Part shown: positions 8,102 to 19,022 of the stretch, piece after piece | How the letters are laid out: each line of letters starts with the position of its first letter | Position numbering within the stretch: the stretch's first letter is position 1 | Source of the DNA: Vibrio panuliri | Lineage (GTDB): Bacteria; Pseudomonadota; Gammaproteobacteria; Enterobacterales; Vibrionaceae | DNA: 64,000 nt | NCBI RefSeq assembly: GCF_009938205.1 | Contig: NZ_AP019654.1 | Coordinates: 1,798,001-1,862,000 of the forward strand | Direction: 5' to 3' | Notes under the pieces: generated by a model | What the model was told of the DNA's origin: nothing | What the model saw: the letters and a program-made list of their open reading frames with translations, nothing else | The model's database searches: none | Translations under genes and position numbers: made by a program

Positions 8102-9685
8102 TTAAAGCCCCGTCGCTTTCCAAAGTGGTGTGGTTAAACCGTCATCAACTAAATGCAATTGCTCTTTGTAAATGCTTATCCATTTGTCTTTCAGTTCTTG
8201 ATACGTTTGCTTGTGCTCTTCTGTTGGGAAATAACTGGTTTCCCATTCCACCAACTCCTCACCTGCTGATGCGAGATCGCGATAGACTCCGGCTCCCACA
8301 CCTGCGGCAATCGCACAGCCTAATGCCGTGGCTTCTTTTACTACTGGAACGCGAACTTCCAGCCCTGTTACATCAGAGAGAATTTGGCTCCACAACTTGC
8401 CTTTAGAGGCACCACCAGCAAAGACAATGTAGTCAGGATTTGCTTTGGAGAAATCAAAGACTTGTTCAAGGTTGCAAGAAGAGACGATCGACGCATTCTC
8501 CTCCAATGAGCGGAACAAGGTTGATTTATTGCATTTTTCAGGGTCAATCGACAGGTTGATAAATGAAGGCGCAGCGTGGTACCACGTTTTAAAATGCATC
8601 GCATCAGAGAAGATCGGCATCACGCCATACGAGCCACACGGCACTTGGCTTGCCATCTCTTCCAGTAAGGTATACACATCTTTACCCAAGCGTTCGGCAA
8701 CCAGCTTTTCTTCTCCACAGAACGCATCTCTAAACCAGCGCATGGTGAGACCAGTAAAGAAACTGATCGACTCTGCCTGAGCCATACCCGGAATCACATG
8801 TGGATTGATGCGAATATTGATATCTGGGTCAGTCATTGCTGTCGGTAGATTGACCACTTGCTGCCAGAATGTCCCGCCTAATATCGCAGTTTGATGAGGG
8901 CGCACCACACCTAAACCTAAACAGCCGAGTTGAACGTCGCCGCCCCCCATGGCAAACGGCGTGCCGATGCGCAAACCCGTTTCTTTCGCGGCTTGTTCTG
9001 TGACCACGCCGAGCACGCTGCCCGTCTCTAATACAGGAGGTAAAATATTGGGGTTTAGACCGGCTTGTTGCAGAATTTCGGGTTGCCATTGACGGGAAGT
9101 CAGTGCGAGCATCCCTGTGGTTCCTGCATTGGAAGGATCCACCGCGATTTTTCCACACAGTTTGTAGCCGACCCAATCACTGATCATGCTAACAGAAGCG
9201 ATATTGAGGTAGATGTCGGGAGAATGCTGCTTCAACCAAAGCAAACGAGCCAGCGCCCCTAGCGCCAATGTTTGACCTGTTTGATGATAAACACGCTCTT
9301 CAAACTCGTTGTCCAACAGCGTTTTTAGGTAGGCAACTTGTTCGCCCGCGCGAGCATCAACATTGGCACAAGCCCAAATAGGTTGATCGTTTTTATCGTA
9401 AACAACGATACCTTCTCGCATCGAGCAACTGGATACACCAATGATTGAATCAGCACTTATATTGGCCTGTTCTATCGCTTGGCGAATACACTTACAAACC
9501 AGTTCCCAGTTATTGCTCAGGTCAAAATCCATCGACCCTTCAGCCCCCGCAACCGAGCGATGAGTCCATTCATGTTGACCAACTGCTATTTGCTCTCCTT
9601 CAAGGTTAAAAATCACAGCACGAACCGAACCTGTGCCAGCATCAATCGCCATCAAGTACTGATGGTCACTCCTGTTTTCCTGCAT
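8102..9685 (-). CDS. lsrK: Autoinducer-2 kinase LsrK
   Basis: A 527-residue FGGY-family carbohydrate kinase, near the 530 residues of the enteric protein and clearly alike along its whole length. It contains [15 protein letters not shown] at the start, [41 protein letters not shown] and [13 protein letters not shown]. LsrK phosphorylates imported AI-2 in the cytoplasm, trapping it and generating the phospho-AI-2 that releases LsrR. The gene starts seven bases after lsrR and is followed by a cupin gene nine bases on. The best-known lsrK stands in the same position next to lsrR. Confidence 0.95.
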   Translation of the reverse strand: MQENRSDHQYLMAIDAGTGSVRAVIFNLEGEQIAVGQHEWTHRSVAGAEGSMDFDLSNNWELVCKCIRQAIEQANISADSIIGVSSCSMREGIVVYDKNDQPIWACANVDARAGEQVAYLKTLLDNEFEERVYHQTGQTLALGALARLLWLKQHSPDIYLNIASVSMISDWVGYKLCGKIAVDPSNAGTTGMLALTSRQWQPEILQQAGLNPNILPPVLETGSVLGVVTEQAAKETGLRIGTPFAMGGGDVQLGCLGLGVVRPHQTAILGGTFWQQVVNLPTAMTDPDINIRINPHVIPGMAQAESISFFTGLTMRWFRDAFCGEEKLVAERLGKDVYTLLEEMASQVPCGSYGVMPIFSDAMHFKTWYHAAPSFINLSIDPEKCNKSTLFRSLEENASIVSSCNLEQVFDFSKANPDYIVFAGGASKGKLWSQILSDVTGLEVRVPVVKEATALGCAIAAGVGAGVYRDLASAGEELVEWETSYFPTEEHKQTYQELKDKWISIYKEQLHLVDDGLTTPLWKATGL

Positions 9686-9692
9686 AGCATCC

Positions 9693-10652
9693 TCATTCTA
9701 ATTTACCTGTAAGTTCTAGAATTTTTCTTGCTGCTGCCTCATTTGTAACCAACACATTGATATACTGCCCTTTCAGTGCTGCCAAAATGGCCTCAGCTTT
9801 CACAGTACCACCAGCGACACCAATCACTAGCGGAATGTCTCTCAATCGTTCAGGACGGATGGCGATAAGCTCTTCATGCAATTTAACACCGTCAAGCACT
9901 TCGCCATTTTGGTCAAAAAAGTAACCTAGGATGTCACCTTGCGCCCCTCTGCGTTGCAATACTTTTTGTTCTCCAAGGGAGATATAACCCGTTTGATGCA
10001 TGGTGGCTTTTTCTACTTGCGCGATAGAACCTAGAGAAATGACGGCAACATCTGCTGAACAAGAGGCCATCAACACATCGTTCACGCTTGCCTCTTGATA
10101 GAGCACATCGGCAACCTTTTTCGACGACACTCGCAGTGGTGCAGGCACCAAACTCACATCACAACTGGCATCTAAGTGGGAAATCCCTTTCATGTAGGTG
10201 CCGACACCACCCGCCAATGAGACCACTGGCACTTGATTAGTTTGCAAAAACGAACCTAGGTTTTTCAGCGTCGCCATAATGGTTTCACCAAAACCAATCG
10301 CCAAATAGTCGTTCGGTTTTACTTTGCTCACGACCATACTCGCGGCGCCCACACTGACACGGTGGTTAATATCCACACCAGTCGGATCGGTATCGGGAAT
10401 CACTCTTACATCGTTTAAAGAAAATTGCTGTTTGAGCTTTTGTTCCAAATCTAAACAACCTTCATAACGAGAATGAATACGCACATGAATTAAACCTTGC
10501 TGGCGACCTTTCTCAAGCAATCGAGAAACCTTCAACCTTGGCATACCCAGCAAGTTACCAATTTCGGCTTGAGTTAAATTGTCGTTGTAATAGAACCAAG
10601 CGATTCTCGCCAATAGCTCTTCTTCGCTCATCATCTCTAAGGGCTCCAGCAT
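9693..10652 (-). CDS. lsrR: LsrR, repressor of the lsr operon
   Basis: A 319-residue SorC/DeoR-type regulator. The N-terminal helix-turn-helix is at about residues 25-48 ([20 protein letters not shown]), followed by a sugar-phosphate-binding domain with [10 protein letters not shown] and [11 protein letters not shown]. In enteric bacteria LsrR represses lsrACDBFG and its own operon until phospho-AI-2 binds. The gene is divergent from lsrA, with a 339-base shared control region, matching the classical arrangement. Length agrees with the enteric protein (317). Confidence 0.93.
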   Translation of the reverse strand: MLEPLEMMSEEELLARIAWFYYNDNLTQAEIGNLLGMPRLKVSRLLEKGRQQGLIHVRIHSRYEGCLDLEQKLKQQFSLNDVRVIPDTDPTGVDINHRVSVGAASMVVSKVKPNDYLAIGFGETIMATLKNLGSFLQTNQVPVVSLAGGVGTYMKGISHLDASCDVSLVPAPLRVSSKKVADVLYQEASVNDVLMASCSADVAVISLGSIAQVEKATMHQTGYISLGEQKVLQRRGAQGDILGYFFDQNGEVLDGVKLHEELIAIRPERLRDIPLVIGVAGGTVKAEAILAALKGQYINVLVTNEAAARKILELTGKLE

Positions 10653-10991
10653 GACACGTACCTACCTTTGAAAATAAAAATTTATAAAAATCATTTGTTC
10701 ATTAACTTAGCAGATGGATTATAAATTTTTCTAGTCTCTATGAATATCACTAACTGTTTTTCAAAGTTGGAAATCGTACGCAGAATTAGACCGTACCAAA
10801 CCTAGCGAAATATATAATTAACCATAAATTAAAGGATATTTGTGATCAAAATAGGGTTTTAAAACTAATCACAAAACTATTAACATTTTGTGATCAATGG
10901 TCAAGATTTATACGATTTGCGAGTCTATGATTTAGAACAATTGAATTTTCAAATTACAAATGTTCAATTCCGCGTAGTGTTTGGAGGCAAA
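10653..10991. promoter_or_regulatory. Divergent lsrR-lsrA control region with CRP-like half sites
   Basis: This AT-rich 339-base gap separates the two lsr transcripts. TGTGATCA occurs twice (10841-10848 and 10889-10896) and the complementary ATCACAAAA at 10869-10877. These look like CRP half sites, consistent with the cAMP-CRP control known for enteric lsr, but none forms a textbook full site. A short reading frame from 10890 runs in frame into lsrA; I treat it as untranslated because GGAGG stands directly before the ATG at 10992. Confidence 0.55.
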
Positions 10992-12530
10992 ATGGATGTT
11001 TCTAGCAGTACCACACCAAACTCTGTAGAAGAGTTAGTCCGAGTTCAGGGTGTGTCTAAGCAATTCTCTGGCGTCGAAGTGCTTAAGGATATCGACTTCC
11101 TATTAACCGAAGGGCAAATTCACGCTCTGCTCGGTGGCAATGGCGCAGGCAAATCAACACTAATGAAAATTATCGCGGGTTTACTTCAACCTGACGGTGG
11201 CGAGATCACGATTCGTGGAGAGAAGATCACGCATTTCTCCCCAACAGGCGCACATAAACTGGGCATCTATTTAGTACCGCAAGAGCCTTTGCTGTTCCCT
11301 AATCTCACTGTGCGCGAAAACATTCTATTCCAATTACCCAAATCGCCCGATATAGAAGAGAAACTCACAAACACTCTACAAGCCTTGAACTGCAATTTGG
11401 ATCTCAATAGCCAAGCGAGCACATTGGAGGTCGCGGATCAGCAAATCGTTGAGATTATGCGAGGCCTCATCAGAGACTCAAAAATTCTTATCCTTGACGA
11501 GCCCACTGCGTCACTGACGCCAAAAGAGACACAACATCTCTTTACCCAAATGCGCAACTTAAAAGCGTCTGGTGTTGGGCTGGTATTTATCTCTCATAAA
11601 ATCCCAGAGATATTTGAAATCTCGGATGATGTCACTGTCATGCGAGACGGTTGCATTGCCTTAAGTCAGCCAATTAGCCAGGTCAACTCTGATCAAGTCA
11701 TCGCAGCTATCGCGCCGCAATGCAAAATCGATAAACACAAACAAGCAGAAAAGAGCAACTACGACTTCCAGTTATCAACTCAATTTAACAAAGGCGACGT
11801 GGTTTTATCGGTTCACAACCTCACGGGTGAAGGATTCAAAAACATCCAGCTGGACGTAAAAGCAGGACAAATTCTTGGACTTGCAGGCGTAGTCGGTGCG
11901 GGACGTACCGAGTTGGCTGAAACCATATGCGGCGTTCGCACTCCCTATGGCGGCAATGTCGAATTCTCCGGGCAAGATATCGCTTCCCTATCATTTTCAG
12001 AACGTTTGCAACTGGGCATCGTTTACCTTCCGGAAGACCGACAAGCATCTGGTTTGTTCTTAGATGCGCCATTAAGTTGGAATGTCCGTTCGATGATGCA
12101 CAATCGATTTGGTTTTTGGATGCATAGCCCACAAGAGTTAAGCCGCCTTGATAGCTACATCGACGCAATGTCAATCCGCACAACGGAACGTGACCAACCT
12201 GCACGAACCCTTTCAGGCGGAAATCAGCAAAAAGTGCTGATTGCAAAATGCTTAGAAGCCGATCCGAAACTGTTGATCATTGATGAACCCACTCGTGGGG
12301 TAGACGTTTCTGCTCGTTATGACATCTATCAAATCATTCGCTACATCGCAGCAAAAAACGTTGCCGTAGTGGTGATTTCGTCGGACTTAGATGAGATTGA
12401 GTTGTTGTCTGACCGCGTGTTTGTTCTCCATCACGGTGAGCAAAGCGGGCAATTGATCGGGGAGCAAATTTCGGTCGACAACATTATGAAAATTGCGTTT
12501 AGCGCAAATGAGGAGGCTCAACATGCTTAA
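10992..12530 (+). CDS. lsrA: AI-2 ABC transporter ATPase LsrA
   Basis: A 512-residue ATPase with two ABC domains, as in the rhizose/ribose importer class (the enteric LsrA has 511 residues). The first Walker A is GGNGAGKST (about 48-56), with Walker [10 protein letters not shown]. The first signature is the degenerate [11 protein letters not shown] form usual in this class. The second domain has [10 protein letters not shown] in place of a true Walker A and a full LSGGNQQK signature. It powers AI-2 import through LsrC and LsrD. I chose ATG 10992 because it has GGAGG six bases before it and gives the expected length. It overlaps lsrC by eight bases. Confidence 0.94.
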   Translation: MDVSSSTTPNSVEELVRVQGVSKQFSGVEVLKDIDFLLTEGQIHALLGGNGAGKSTLMKIIAGLLQPDGGEITIRGEKITHFSPTGAHKLGIYLVPQEPLLFPNLTVRENILFQLPKSPDIEEKLTNTLQALNCNLDLNSQASTLEVADQQIVEIMRGLIRDSKILILDEPTASLTPKETQHLFTQMRNLKASGVGLVFISHKIPEIFEISDDVTVMRDGCIALSQPISQVNSDQVIAAIAPQCKIDKHKQAEKSNYDFQLSTQFNKGDVVLSVHNLTGEGFKNIQLDVKAGQILGLAGVVGAGRTELAETICGVRTPYGGNVEFSGQDIASLSFSERLQLGIVYLPEDRQASGLFLDAPLSWNVRSMMHNRFGFWMHSPQELSRLDSYIDAMSIRTTERDQPARTLSGGNQQKVLIAKCLEADPKLLIIDEPTRGVDVSARYDIYQIIRYIAAKNVAVVVISSDLDEIELLSDRVFVLHHGEQSGQLIGEQISVDNIMKIAFSANEEAQHA

Positions 12531-13572
12531 TTTTATTAAGAACAACCGTGAGTCGACTGTCCTTATCGCAATCCTAATTCTGTTTCTGGCGATTAGCTTT
12601 GCCGACAGCAGTTATTTTCATATTCAAACCTTAACCATGGTGTTCTCAAGCGCGCAGGTGATGATCCTGTTGGCCATTGGTTCTTCCATGGTGATGCTCA
12701 CTCGTAACATTGATGTTTCGATTGGCTCGACAATGGGCTTATCCGCTGTCGCGGTCGCCACCGCGCTCAATGCTGGTTTCCCCTTACCCATTGCAGCATT
12801 AATGGCACTCTGTGTTGGCGCTGCGTGCGGTTGCCTTAACGGCGTACTGGTTGCAATCGCCAAAATACCTGCGATTGTCGCGACCTTGGGCACCTTAGGT
12901 TTGTTCCGTGGCCTAATGCTTTTATGGACTGGCGGTAAATGGATTGAGGGCTTACCCAATTCAATTAAAGCTCTGTCGTCCTCAAGCATCTTGGGCATCT
13001 CTTACTTTGGCTGGTTTATCGTCGTTATCACGCTGGCTTTCGCCTATATGCTCACCAAAACCCAATTTGGCCGTAACTTTTATGCGGTTGGTGACAACTT
13101 ACAGGGTGCACGTCAACTCGGCGTAAGTGTCGATAAAACACGCATCATCGCCTTCACTCTCAATGGCACGATGGCAGCCATGGCAGGGATCGTCTTTACC
13201 TCACAAATCGGTTTTGTACCAAACACCACGGGTAATGGTTTAGAAATGAAGGCAATCGCGGCTTGTGTACTGGGCGGCATTAGCTTGCTAGGTGGCGTGG
13301 GCACTGTCATCGGCGCGGTACTGGGCGCGTTCTTCTTAACCCAAATAGACAGCGTATTGGTGTTGCTGCGTCTACCTGCGTGGTGGAACGACTTTATTGC
13401 CGGATTGGTACTGCTTTCTGTACTGGTGTTTGACGGTCGCTTGCGCGTTTCGATTGAAAAAGCAATTAAAGCTCAACGATATGCACGATTTAGGCAACCC
13501 GCGAGTGAAGATAAACCAAGCGAAAAACGTAGCAATATCCCATCTGATGTCGACGGGGAGCATTCACTATGA
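12523..13572 (+). CDS. lsrC: AI-2 transporter permease LsrC
   Basis: A 349-residue inner-membrane permease of the ribose/AI-2 family with about nine to ten hydrophobic helices and the family motif [19 protein letters not shown] near residues 52-70. The conserved EAA-like loop reads [15 protein letters not shown]. It forms the membrane channel with LsrD. Start taken at ATG 12523, which has AGGAGG eight bases upstream; an in-frame start at 12493 would lie deep inside lsrA. The C-terminal 30 residues are hydrophilic. The stop overlaps the lsrD start as ATGA. Confidence 0.93.
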   Translation: MLNFIKNNRESTVLIAILILFLAISFADSSYFHIQTLTMVFSSAQVMILLAIGSSMVMLTRNIDVSIGSTMGLSAVAVATALNAGFPLPIAALMALCVGAACGCLNGVLVAIAKIPAIVATLGTLGLFRGLMLLWTGGKWIEGLPNSIKALSSSSILGISYFGWFIVVITLAFAYMLTKTQFGRNFYAVGDNLQGARQLGVSVDKTRIIAFTLNGTMAAMAGIVFTSQIGFVPNTTGNGLEMKAIAACVLGGISLLGGVGTVIGAVLGAFFLTQIDSVLVLLRLPAWWNDFIAGLVLLSVLVFDGRLRVSIEKAIKAQRYARFRQPASEDKPSEKRSNIPSDVDGEHSL

Positions 13573-14582
13573 AACTGAAGCAATTTGCCAACTGGGAAGG
13601 CGCTCTGGCGGCGCTGATTGTGGCTGAAATCTTAATATTTGGTGCCATCAACCCAAGCATGTTGAGTTTGAACGTGCTGCTCTACAGTACTAGCGACTTT
13701 ATTTACATCGGTATTGTTGCACTGCCACTGACGCTGGTTATCGTCAGCGGTGGTATGGATATCTCGCTCGGTTCCACCATTGGTCTAAGCGCCATCGCGA
13801 TGGGAGTACTGTTCAAGCTCGGCTTACCCATTGAACTTTGTATGGTGTTAACCATATTACTGGGTGCCACGTGCGGTTTGATTAATGCGCTCTTGATTCT
13901 CTACACCGGCGTTAACCCGTTGGTCATCACCCTCGGCACCATGTACCTCTATGGCGGCAGCGCATTGCTACTGTCAGGGATGTCAGGGGCAACAGGCTAT
14001 GAGGGCATTGGCGGCTTCCCGACTTCATTTACCGATATCGCCAATGGCATGGTACTTGGTTTGCCTTTCCCACTGTTCCTCTTTGTGGTTGCCATCGGGC
14101 TACTCGCACTGGTGCTGCATAAATCGAAAATTGGTCGCAACCTGTTCCTAATTGGGCAAAACGATCGCGTGGCGAAGTACAGCGGTATTCCCGTGGCATC
14201 TACTTTATGTTTTGCCTACAGCATGGTTGGCATATGCGCCGCTATATCAGGAATCTTGCTGGTCTCCTATTTTGGCTCAGCGCGCTCCGATTTAGGTATC
14301 TCATTCTTAATGCCTGCCATTACCGCCGTCGTGCTTGGCGGGGCCAACATCTATGGTGGTGCTGGCTCAATTCTCGGCACAGCACTCGCTGCACTATTAG
14401 TTGGCTATATGCAGCAAGGTCTGCAAATGGTTGGAGTGCCAAACCAAATATCCAGCGCCTTATCAGGCGGTCTATTGATTATTGTTGTGGTGGTACGTTC
14501 GATTGTCAGCCATCGCGACATCCTAGTTGATAAGTGGCAGAAATTAACTGCCGCCTATCCCATTACCAAAGAAGCAAAGTAA
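13569..14582 (+). CDS. lsrD: AI-2 transporter permease LsrD
   Basis: A 337-residue inner-membrane permease paralogous to LsrC, with the motif [18 protein letters not shown] (about residues 58-75) and several long hydrophobic helices. It is the second channel subunit of the AI-2 importer. The ATG overlaps the lsrC stop by four bases, so translation is coupled. The enteric LsrD is about 330 residues. The gene ends 41 bases before lsrB. Confidence 0.93.
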   Translation: MKLKQFANWEGALAALIVAEILIFGAINPSMLSLNVLLYSTSDFIYIGIVALPLTLVIVSGGMDISLGSTIGLSAIAMGVLFKLGLPIELCMVLTILLGATCGLINALLILYTGVNPLVITLGTMYLYGGSALLLSGMSGATGYEGIGGFPTSFTDIANGMVLGLPFPLFLFVVAIGLLALVLHKSKIGRNLFLIGQNDRVAKYSGIPVASTLCFAYSMVGICAAISGILLVSYFGSARSDLGISFLMPAITAVVLGGANIYGGAGSILGTALAALLVGYMQQGLQMVGVPNQISSALSGGLLIIVVVVRSIVSHRDILVDKWQKLTAAYPITKEAK

Positions 14583-14623
14583 CAACTAAACCCTACATTG
14601 AAACAAAATCCTGCGGAGGATGT

Positions 14624-15640
14624 ATGAAAAGGTCAATGAAAACATTAGCGTTAGCAGTTTCTATGGGCATTGCGATGACCTCTGTCGCTCAGGCTGAAGA
14701 GAAAATTGCCTTTATTCCGAAACTGACCGGCGTTGGTTTCTTCACAAGTGGTGGTCAAGGTGCCGTTGAAGCAGGTAAAGAGCTTGGCGTAGACGTAACG
14801 TACGACGGTCCAACCGAGCCAAGTGTGCCAAACCAAGTTCAGTTGATTAACAACTTTGTGAACCGTGGCTACGATGCCATTGTTGTTTCAGCCGTCTCTC
14901 CTGATGGTCTTTGTCCTTCGTTAAAACGCGCCATGCAGCGCGGAGTGAAAGTACTGACTTGGGACTCAGATACCAAGCCTGAGTGTCGCAGTATCTACAT
15001 CAGCCAAGGTACACCAGATCAACTAGGCGGTATGTTAATCGATATGGCTGCTGACCAAATTCCAAAAGAGAAAGCGCAAGTCGCCTTCTTCTACTCAAGC
15101 CCAACCGTCACCGACCAAAACCAATGGGTTGCCGCTGCAAAAGCGAAGATCGAAAAAGAGTATCCGGGATGGGAAGTGGTGACGACACAGTTTGGTTATA
15201 ACGACGCGACAAAATCTCTCCAAACCGCTGAAAACATTCTTAAAGCCTACCCTGAGTTAGACGCGATCATTGCTCCAGATGCCAACGCGCTACCTGCAGC
15301 AGCTCAAGCGGCAGAGAACCTAAAAGTAACTGATGTGGCGATTGTTGGCTTTAGTACACCAAATGTTATGCGCCCTTACGTCAAGCGCGGCACAGTGAAA
15401 CAGTTTGGTCTTTGGGACGTGGTCAACCAAGGCAAGATCTCGGTACACGTTGCAAATCATCTATTGAAAAACGGCGATATGAGTGTCGGCGACACCTTGG
15501 ATATTCCAAATGTTGGTCCGGTTAAAGTATCGAAAAACGCGGTTCAGAAATACGACTACGAAGCCGCTGGTAACGGTATCGTTGTTATGCCAGAGCGTAC
15601 GGTGTTTACCGCGGAAAATATTGACAACTTTGATTTTTAA
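14624..15640 (+). CDS. lsrB: Periplasmic AI-2-binding protein LsrB
   Basis: A 338-residue binding protein with a Sec signal peptide (cleavage after AQA, about residue 24), followed by [19 protein letters not shown], the ligand-pocket start known for LsrB. Further LsrB-like segments include [31 protein letters not shown] and [13 protein letters not shown]. It captures AI-2 in the periplasm and delivers it to LsrCD. The ATG at 14624 has GGAGG seven bases upstream and begins at a normal signal peptide; an upstream in-frame start lies inside lsrD and is rejected. This protein distinguishes the AI-2 importer from a ribose importer. Confidence 0.94.
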   Translation: MKRSMKTLALAVSMGIAMTSVAQAEEKIAFIPKLTGVGFFTSGGQGAVEAGKELGVDVTYDGPTEPSVPNQVQLINNFVNRGYDAIVVSAVSPDGLCPSLKRAMQRGVKVLTWDSDTKPECRSIYISQGTPDQLGGMLIDMAADQIPKEKAQVAFFYSSPTVTDQNQWVAAAKAKIEKEYPGWEVVTTQFGYNDATKSLQTAENILKAYPELDAIIAPDANALPAAAQAAENLKVTDVAIVGFSTPNVMRPYVKRGTVKQFGLWDVVNQGKISVHVANHLLKNGDMSVGDTLDIPNVGPVKVSKNAVQKYDYEAAGNGIVVMPERTVFTAENIDNFDF

Positions 15641-15650
15641 CTTAGCAATC

Positions 15651-15672
15651 GAGCCAGCTAATTGGCTGGCTC
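15651..15672 (+). terminator. Intra-operon stem-loop after lsrB
   Basis: A perfect eight-base stem GAGCCAGC / GCTGGCTC with a six-base loop lies between lsrB and lsrF without a T run. Such hairpins after binding-protein genes usually protect the upstream mRNA from 3' decay and raise binding-protein yield. Confidence 0.6.
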
Positions 15673-15696
15673 CCCCTATTTCAAGGAGTAAGGTAA

Positions 15697-16575
15697 ATGG
15701 CAGATTTAGACGATATTAAAGACGGTAAAGATTTTGGTTTAGACCGTCCTCAAGCAAACCCTACGTTTGATCTAAAAGGTTGTGGCTCGCTTGACTGGGG
15801 TATGCAATCTCGTCTTTCACAGATTTTTAATCCTAAGACCGGCAAAACCGTCATGCTGGCGTTTGACCATGGCTATTTCCAAGGTGCAACCACCGGATTA
15901 GAGCGCATTGACTTAAACATCAAGCCTTTGTTCGAACACACTGATGTATTGATGGCAACCCGTGGTGCCGTTCGCTCTATGGTTCCTGCAAATACCAACA
16001 AACCGGTCGTTCTGCGCTGCTCGGGGGCAAACTCAATATTAACTGAACTGGAAAATGAAGCGATAGCGGTTGGTATTGAAGATGCAATTCGTTTGAATGT
16101 ATCAGCCATGGCAGCCCAAGTTTATATTGGATCTAAGTTTGAGCATCAATCGATTAAGAACATCATCAAACTGATTGATGATGGTACCCGCTACGGCATC
16201 CCGACTCTTGCGGTAACTGGTGTCGGTAAAGAGATGGCACGTGATCAACGTTACTTCTCACTAGCCACGCGTATCGCTGCGGAAATTGGCTCCCATTTCG
16301 TCAAAACCTACTTTGTTGAGTCTGGCTTTGAAAAAGTGGCGGCTGGCTGTCCTGTGCCTATCGTCATCGCTGGTGGTAAAAAACTGCCTGAGCTTGAAGC
16401 ACTGGATATGTGTTACCGCGCGATCGACCAAGGCGCTGCGGGTGTCGATATGGGACGTAACATCTTCCAGTCAGAAGACCCAGTAGCCATGATTAAAGCG
16501 GTACGAGAAGTGGTGCACAACAACATGTCTGCACAACATGCTCACGAGCTATTCCTGTCACTAAAAAACAGCTAG
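15697..16575 (+). CDS. lsrF: 3-hydroxy-2,4-pentadione-5-phosphate thiolase LsrF
   Basis: A 292-residue class I aldolase-like (TIM barrel) enzyme of the LsrF/fructose-bisphosphate aldolase group. The Schiff-base lysine is at Lys203 in FVKTYFVE, the same number as in the enteric enzyme. Other family segments are [12 protein letters not shown] and [12 protein letters not shown]. In the characterised pathway it transfers an acetyl group from the isomerised phospho-AI-2 to coenzyme A. AAGGAG lies eight bases before the ATG. It follows the stem-loop after lsrB and precedes lsrG by nine bases. Confidence 0.93.
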   Translation: MADLDDIKDGKDFGLDRPQANPTFDLKGCGSLDWGMQSRLSQIFNPKTGKTVMLAFDHGYFQGATTGLERIDLNIKPLFEHTDVLMATRGAVRSMVPANTNKPVVLRCSGANSILTELENEAIAVGIEDAIRLNVSAMAAQVYIGSKFEHQSIKNIIKLIDDGTRYGIPTLAVTGVGKEMARDQRYFSLATRIAAEIGSHFVKTYFVESGFEKVAAGCPVPIVIAGGKKLPELEALDMCYRAIDQGAAGVDMGRNIFQSEDPVAMIKAVREVVHNNMSAQHAHELFLSLKNS

Positions 16576-16584
16576 GAGAGTGAT

Positions 16585-16881
16585 ATGCACGTTACCTTAG
16601 TCGAGATTAACGTCAAACCTGAGATGATTGAGCGCTTTATTGATGTGTTTTTACCCAATCATTTAGGCTCAATTAAGGAAGAAGGCAACATTCGCTTTGA
16701 TGTCTTACAAGATGCAGAAGTACCAACACGCTTTGTGATTTATGAGGCCTATCAAGATGAAGCCGCTATGCTGGCGCATAAGAAAACACCTCACTACTTA
16801 AAGTGTGTTGAAGATCTTGAGGATATTATGACGGGCAACCGCTCTAAAACACTTTATAACGGCGTAATGCTGGACTACTAG
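16585..16881 (+). CDS. lsrG: Phospho-AI-2 isomerase LsrG
   Basis: A 98-residue dimeric ferredoxin-like (antibiotic biosynthesis monooxygenase-fold) protein. It begins [18 protein letters not shown] and includes [18 protein letters not shown] and HKKTPHYLK, all typical of LsrG. The enteric enzyme isomerises phospho-AI-2 to the substrate of LsrF, lowering the inducer level. It sits between lsrF and the lsrE-like gene, eight bases from the latter, in one transcript. Confidence 0.93.
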   Translation: MHVTLVEINVKPEMIERFIDVFLPNHLGSIKEEGNIRFDVLQDAEVPTRFVIYEAYQDEAAMLAHKKTPHYLKCVEDLEDIMTGNRSKTLYNGVMLDY

Positions 16882-16889
16882 AGGTCATT

Positions 16890-17597
16890 ATGAATAGTAG
16901 AAATTGGTTACAAGGCAATGGTGTTCGTCGTTTGAGCGTTGGTGTTACCGCCGCAGATTGGCGCAATATTACTGACTCTTTGGCCGCCCTCGACCCAAAG
17001 AGCGAATGGTTACATCTGGATGTCATGGATGGCCAATTTTGCCCCAAGTTGACGTGCGGCGCCTGGCTCATTGATGCATTGCCTAAAGGTTTTATTATTG
17101 ATGCACATGTGATGACCTATTCTGCGCTAGCTCAAGCCATGCAGTTAGCCAAAAATGGCGCTCACATTGTAACACTTCAGTATGAAGCCTTGGAAAATGC
17201 CGTCGATGCTTTGCTCGCCCTCGAACCCTATCGAGTTAGCTATCAAGGCAACGATTTTCCACTGATGCGAGGTATCAGTTTATGTCCAGAGACCGATTTG
17301 GACGTGATAAACGCGTTGCTACCTCATATCGAAATGGTGCAGTTATTGTCTTTAGATCCTCGTAGTGGGGAAAAAATGGAACAAGAGGCGTTTGCCGCCC
17401 GACTAAAAGAACTCATTCAACGAGTTAAGGATAGCGATCATTCCCCGATGATCAGCGTTGATGGTTCAATGTCATTATCGTTGGCAGAAGCCTCTGTCGA
17501 GCTTGGCGCGAATATCATTGTTTCCGGCAGTGCGTTGTTTAAAGACGAGCAATTGAGTACCAACTTAGAAACATGGAAAAAGCATTTATATCGCTAA
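16890..17597 (+). CDS. lsrE: LsrE-like ribulose-phosphate 3-epimerase-family protein
   Basis: A 235-residue TIM-barrel protein of the ribulose-phosphate 3-epimerase family. Family features include LHLDVMDGQFCPKLTCG (metal and substrate loop, about residues 43-59), IDAHVMT, and a C-terminal phosphate loop VSGSALF. It is the last gene of the lsr operon, where Salmonella has lsrE; Escherichia coli lacks it. The precise reaction in AI-2 metabolism is not established as far as I know. It is shorter than the Salmonella protein but includes the whole barrel. A bidirectional terminator follows at 17675. Confidence 0.85.
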   Translation: MNSRNWLQGNGVRRLSVGVTAADWRNITDSLAALDPKSEWLHLDVMDGQFCPKLTCGAWLIDALPKGFIIDAHVMTYSALAQAMQLAKNGAHIVTLQYEALENAVDALLALEPYRVSYQGNDFPLMRGISLCPETDLDVINALLPHIEMVQLLSLDPRSGEKMEQEAFAARLKELIQRVKDSDHSPMISVDGSMSLSLAEASVELGANIIVSGSALFKDEQLSTNLETWKKHLYR

Positions 17598-17674
17598 ATC
17601 TGCGTGATAAATGCCATCGCCTCGCGCACTATCGCTGGTTAGCCAATTTCTCGTGATGGCGTAGCAGGTAGGAA

Positions 17675-17703
17675 AAAAGCGGTTTACTGAGTAAACCGCT
17701 TTT
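17675..17703. terminator. Bidirectional terminator between lsrE and the TRAP operon
   Basis: A perfect 13-base stem (AAAAGCGGTTTAC with its complement) has a three-base loop, and runs of A and T flank it on both sides. It serves the converging lsr and TRAP transcripts. Confidence 0.85.
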
Positions 17704-17728
17704 CTTTTATCCCATCCACTTTCGATAA

Positions 17729-19012
17729 CTACATTCCGTAGAACTCTGGGAAAACCAATATCGTCGCCAGCACGGCTATCTGTATGGCGATAAATGGCAT
17801 CACACCACGATAAATATCTCGCGTGGTTACTCCGGTTGGCGCAACCCCTTTTAAGTAAAACAAACTAAAGCCAAAAGGCGGGGTTAAAAACGATGTTTGC
17901 AGGTTCATAGCGACCAGTATCGCGAACCAAGTCATGTTGATTCCAAGCAGTTCTGCCACGGGTGCCAGAATCGGTACGATGATAAAACAGATTTCCACAA
18001 AGTCGATGAAAAAGCCCAGCACCAGAATAACCAACATGGTGATGACCAAAAAGCCCCATTTTTCACCAGGGATCTGCAACATCCATTGTTCAACGAGATG
18101 ATCGCCGCCAGTGTATGTAAATGCCATGGAGAACGCTGTAGCGCCAAGCAAGATGGCAAATACCATCGCGGTAACTTTCACCGTCTCTTTCGCTGCATCA
18201 TAAACCATGCCCCAGCTAAATTGTCGGTAGAGCAGTGCCAACACAATTGCACCAGCTCCACCAAGAGCGGCAGATTCTGTTGGTGTAGCAACACCGGCAA
18301 AAATAGAGCCAAGCACCACCACAATCAGAGCCAAAGGCGGAATCACAGCCTTAAGTGCCGATATCACCTCTTGCTTGCGACTGACACTGTCATCACGTTC
18401 TATCGCTTGCGCCGCTTCAGGGTTCATTTTGGCGTAAATTAAGATGTAAACAACATATGCCCCTACCAATACCAAACCCGGCCAAATTGCGGCTTGGAAC
18501 AAGTCCCCTACCGGTACACCCAACACATCGCCGAGCAAGATAAGAACAATGGATGGTGGGATTATTTGCCCAAGCGTACCAGAGGCACAGATAGTGCCGC
18601 AGGCTAAGCCTTTGTCATAATTGTACTTCAGCATCACTGGCAATGAGATAAGCCCCATCGCGACAACAGAAGCACCAACGACACCCGTCGATGCTGCGAG
18701 TAACGCTCCCACCAATACAGTGGAAATCGCAATACCTCCGCGCACACCGCCAAACAGTTTGCCCATCGATTCAAGCAGTTGCTCTGCAAGGCGAGTTTTT
18801 TGCAAAACCAACCCCATAAAGACAAACAATGGCACCGCCATCAATACGGTGTTTTCCATGATTGATTGGATGCGATACGGCATAAAGGCAAACATGTCGA
18901 AACCTTCAGCCCACACACCAAATATTAGTGCGATACCACCAAAGGTAAACGCAACAGGAAACCCTAGAAGCAACGCAAACAGGGCAACAAAAAACATTAC
19001 AATACCGACCAT
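17729..19012 (-). CDS. dctM: TRAP transporter large permease (DctM type)
   Basis: A 427-residue polytopic membrane protein of the DctM/SiaM family with about twelve hydrophobic segments. Typical segments are AVPLFVFMGLVLQ, GTLGQIIPPSIVLI and FLTPPFGFSLFYLKGVAP. It is the ion-coupled channel subunit that works with the DctQ and DctP proteins encoded upstream. The three genes are in the order P, Q, M on the minus strand. The substrate is set by the binding protein, which resembles 2-oxo-acid binders. The gene ends 26 bases from a bidirectional terminator. Confidence 0.9.
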   Translation of the reverse strand: MVGIVMFFVALFALLLGFPVAFTFGGIALIFGVWAEGFDMFAFMPYRIQSIMENTVLMAVPLFVFMGLVLQKTRLAEQLLESMGKLFGGVRGGIAISTVLVGALLAASTGVVGASVVAMGLISLPVMLKYNYDKGLACGTICASGTLGQIIPPSIVLILLGDVLGVPVGDLFQAAIWPGLVLVGAYVVYILIYAKMNPEAAQAIERDDSVSRKQEVISALKAVIPPLALIVVVLGSIFAGVATPTESAALGGAGAIVLALLYRQFSWGMVYDAAKETVKVTAMVFAILLGATAFSMAFTYTGGDHLVEQWMLQIPGEKWGFLVITMLVILVLGFFIDFVEICFIIVPILAPVAELLGINMTWFAILVAMNLQTSFLTPPFGFSLFYLKGVAPTGVTTRDIYRGVMPFIAIQIAVLATILVFPEFYGM

Positions 19013-19022
19013 TTTCTGCCTC

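Noticed and set aside
8125..8780. Open frames on the plus strand inside lsrK
   Set aside because: They oppose a full-length, well-matched LsrK and show no family features.
10890..10991. N-terminal extension of lsrA by 34 codons
   Set aside because: It has no ribosome-binding site, lacks homology and runs through the control region; ATG 10992 has GGAGG and gives the expected length.
17897..18442. A 181-codon plus-strand frame opposite dctM
   Set aside because: It is the antisense shadow of a conserved TRAP permease; its composition (His, Gln, Asn rich) is typical of such shadows.
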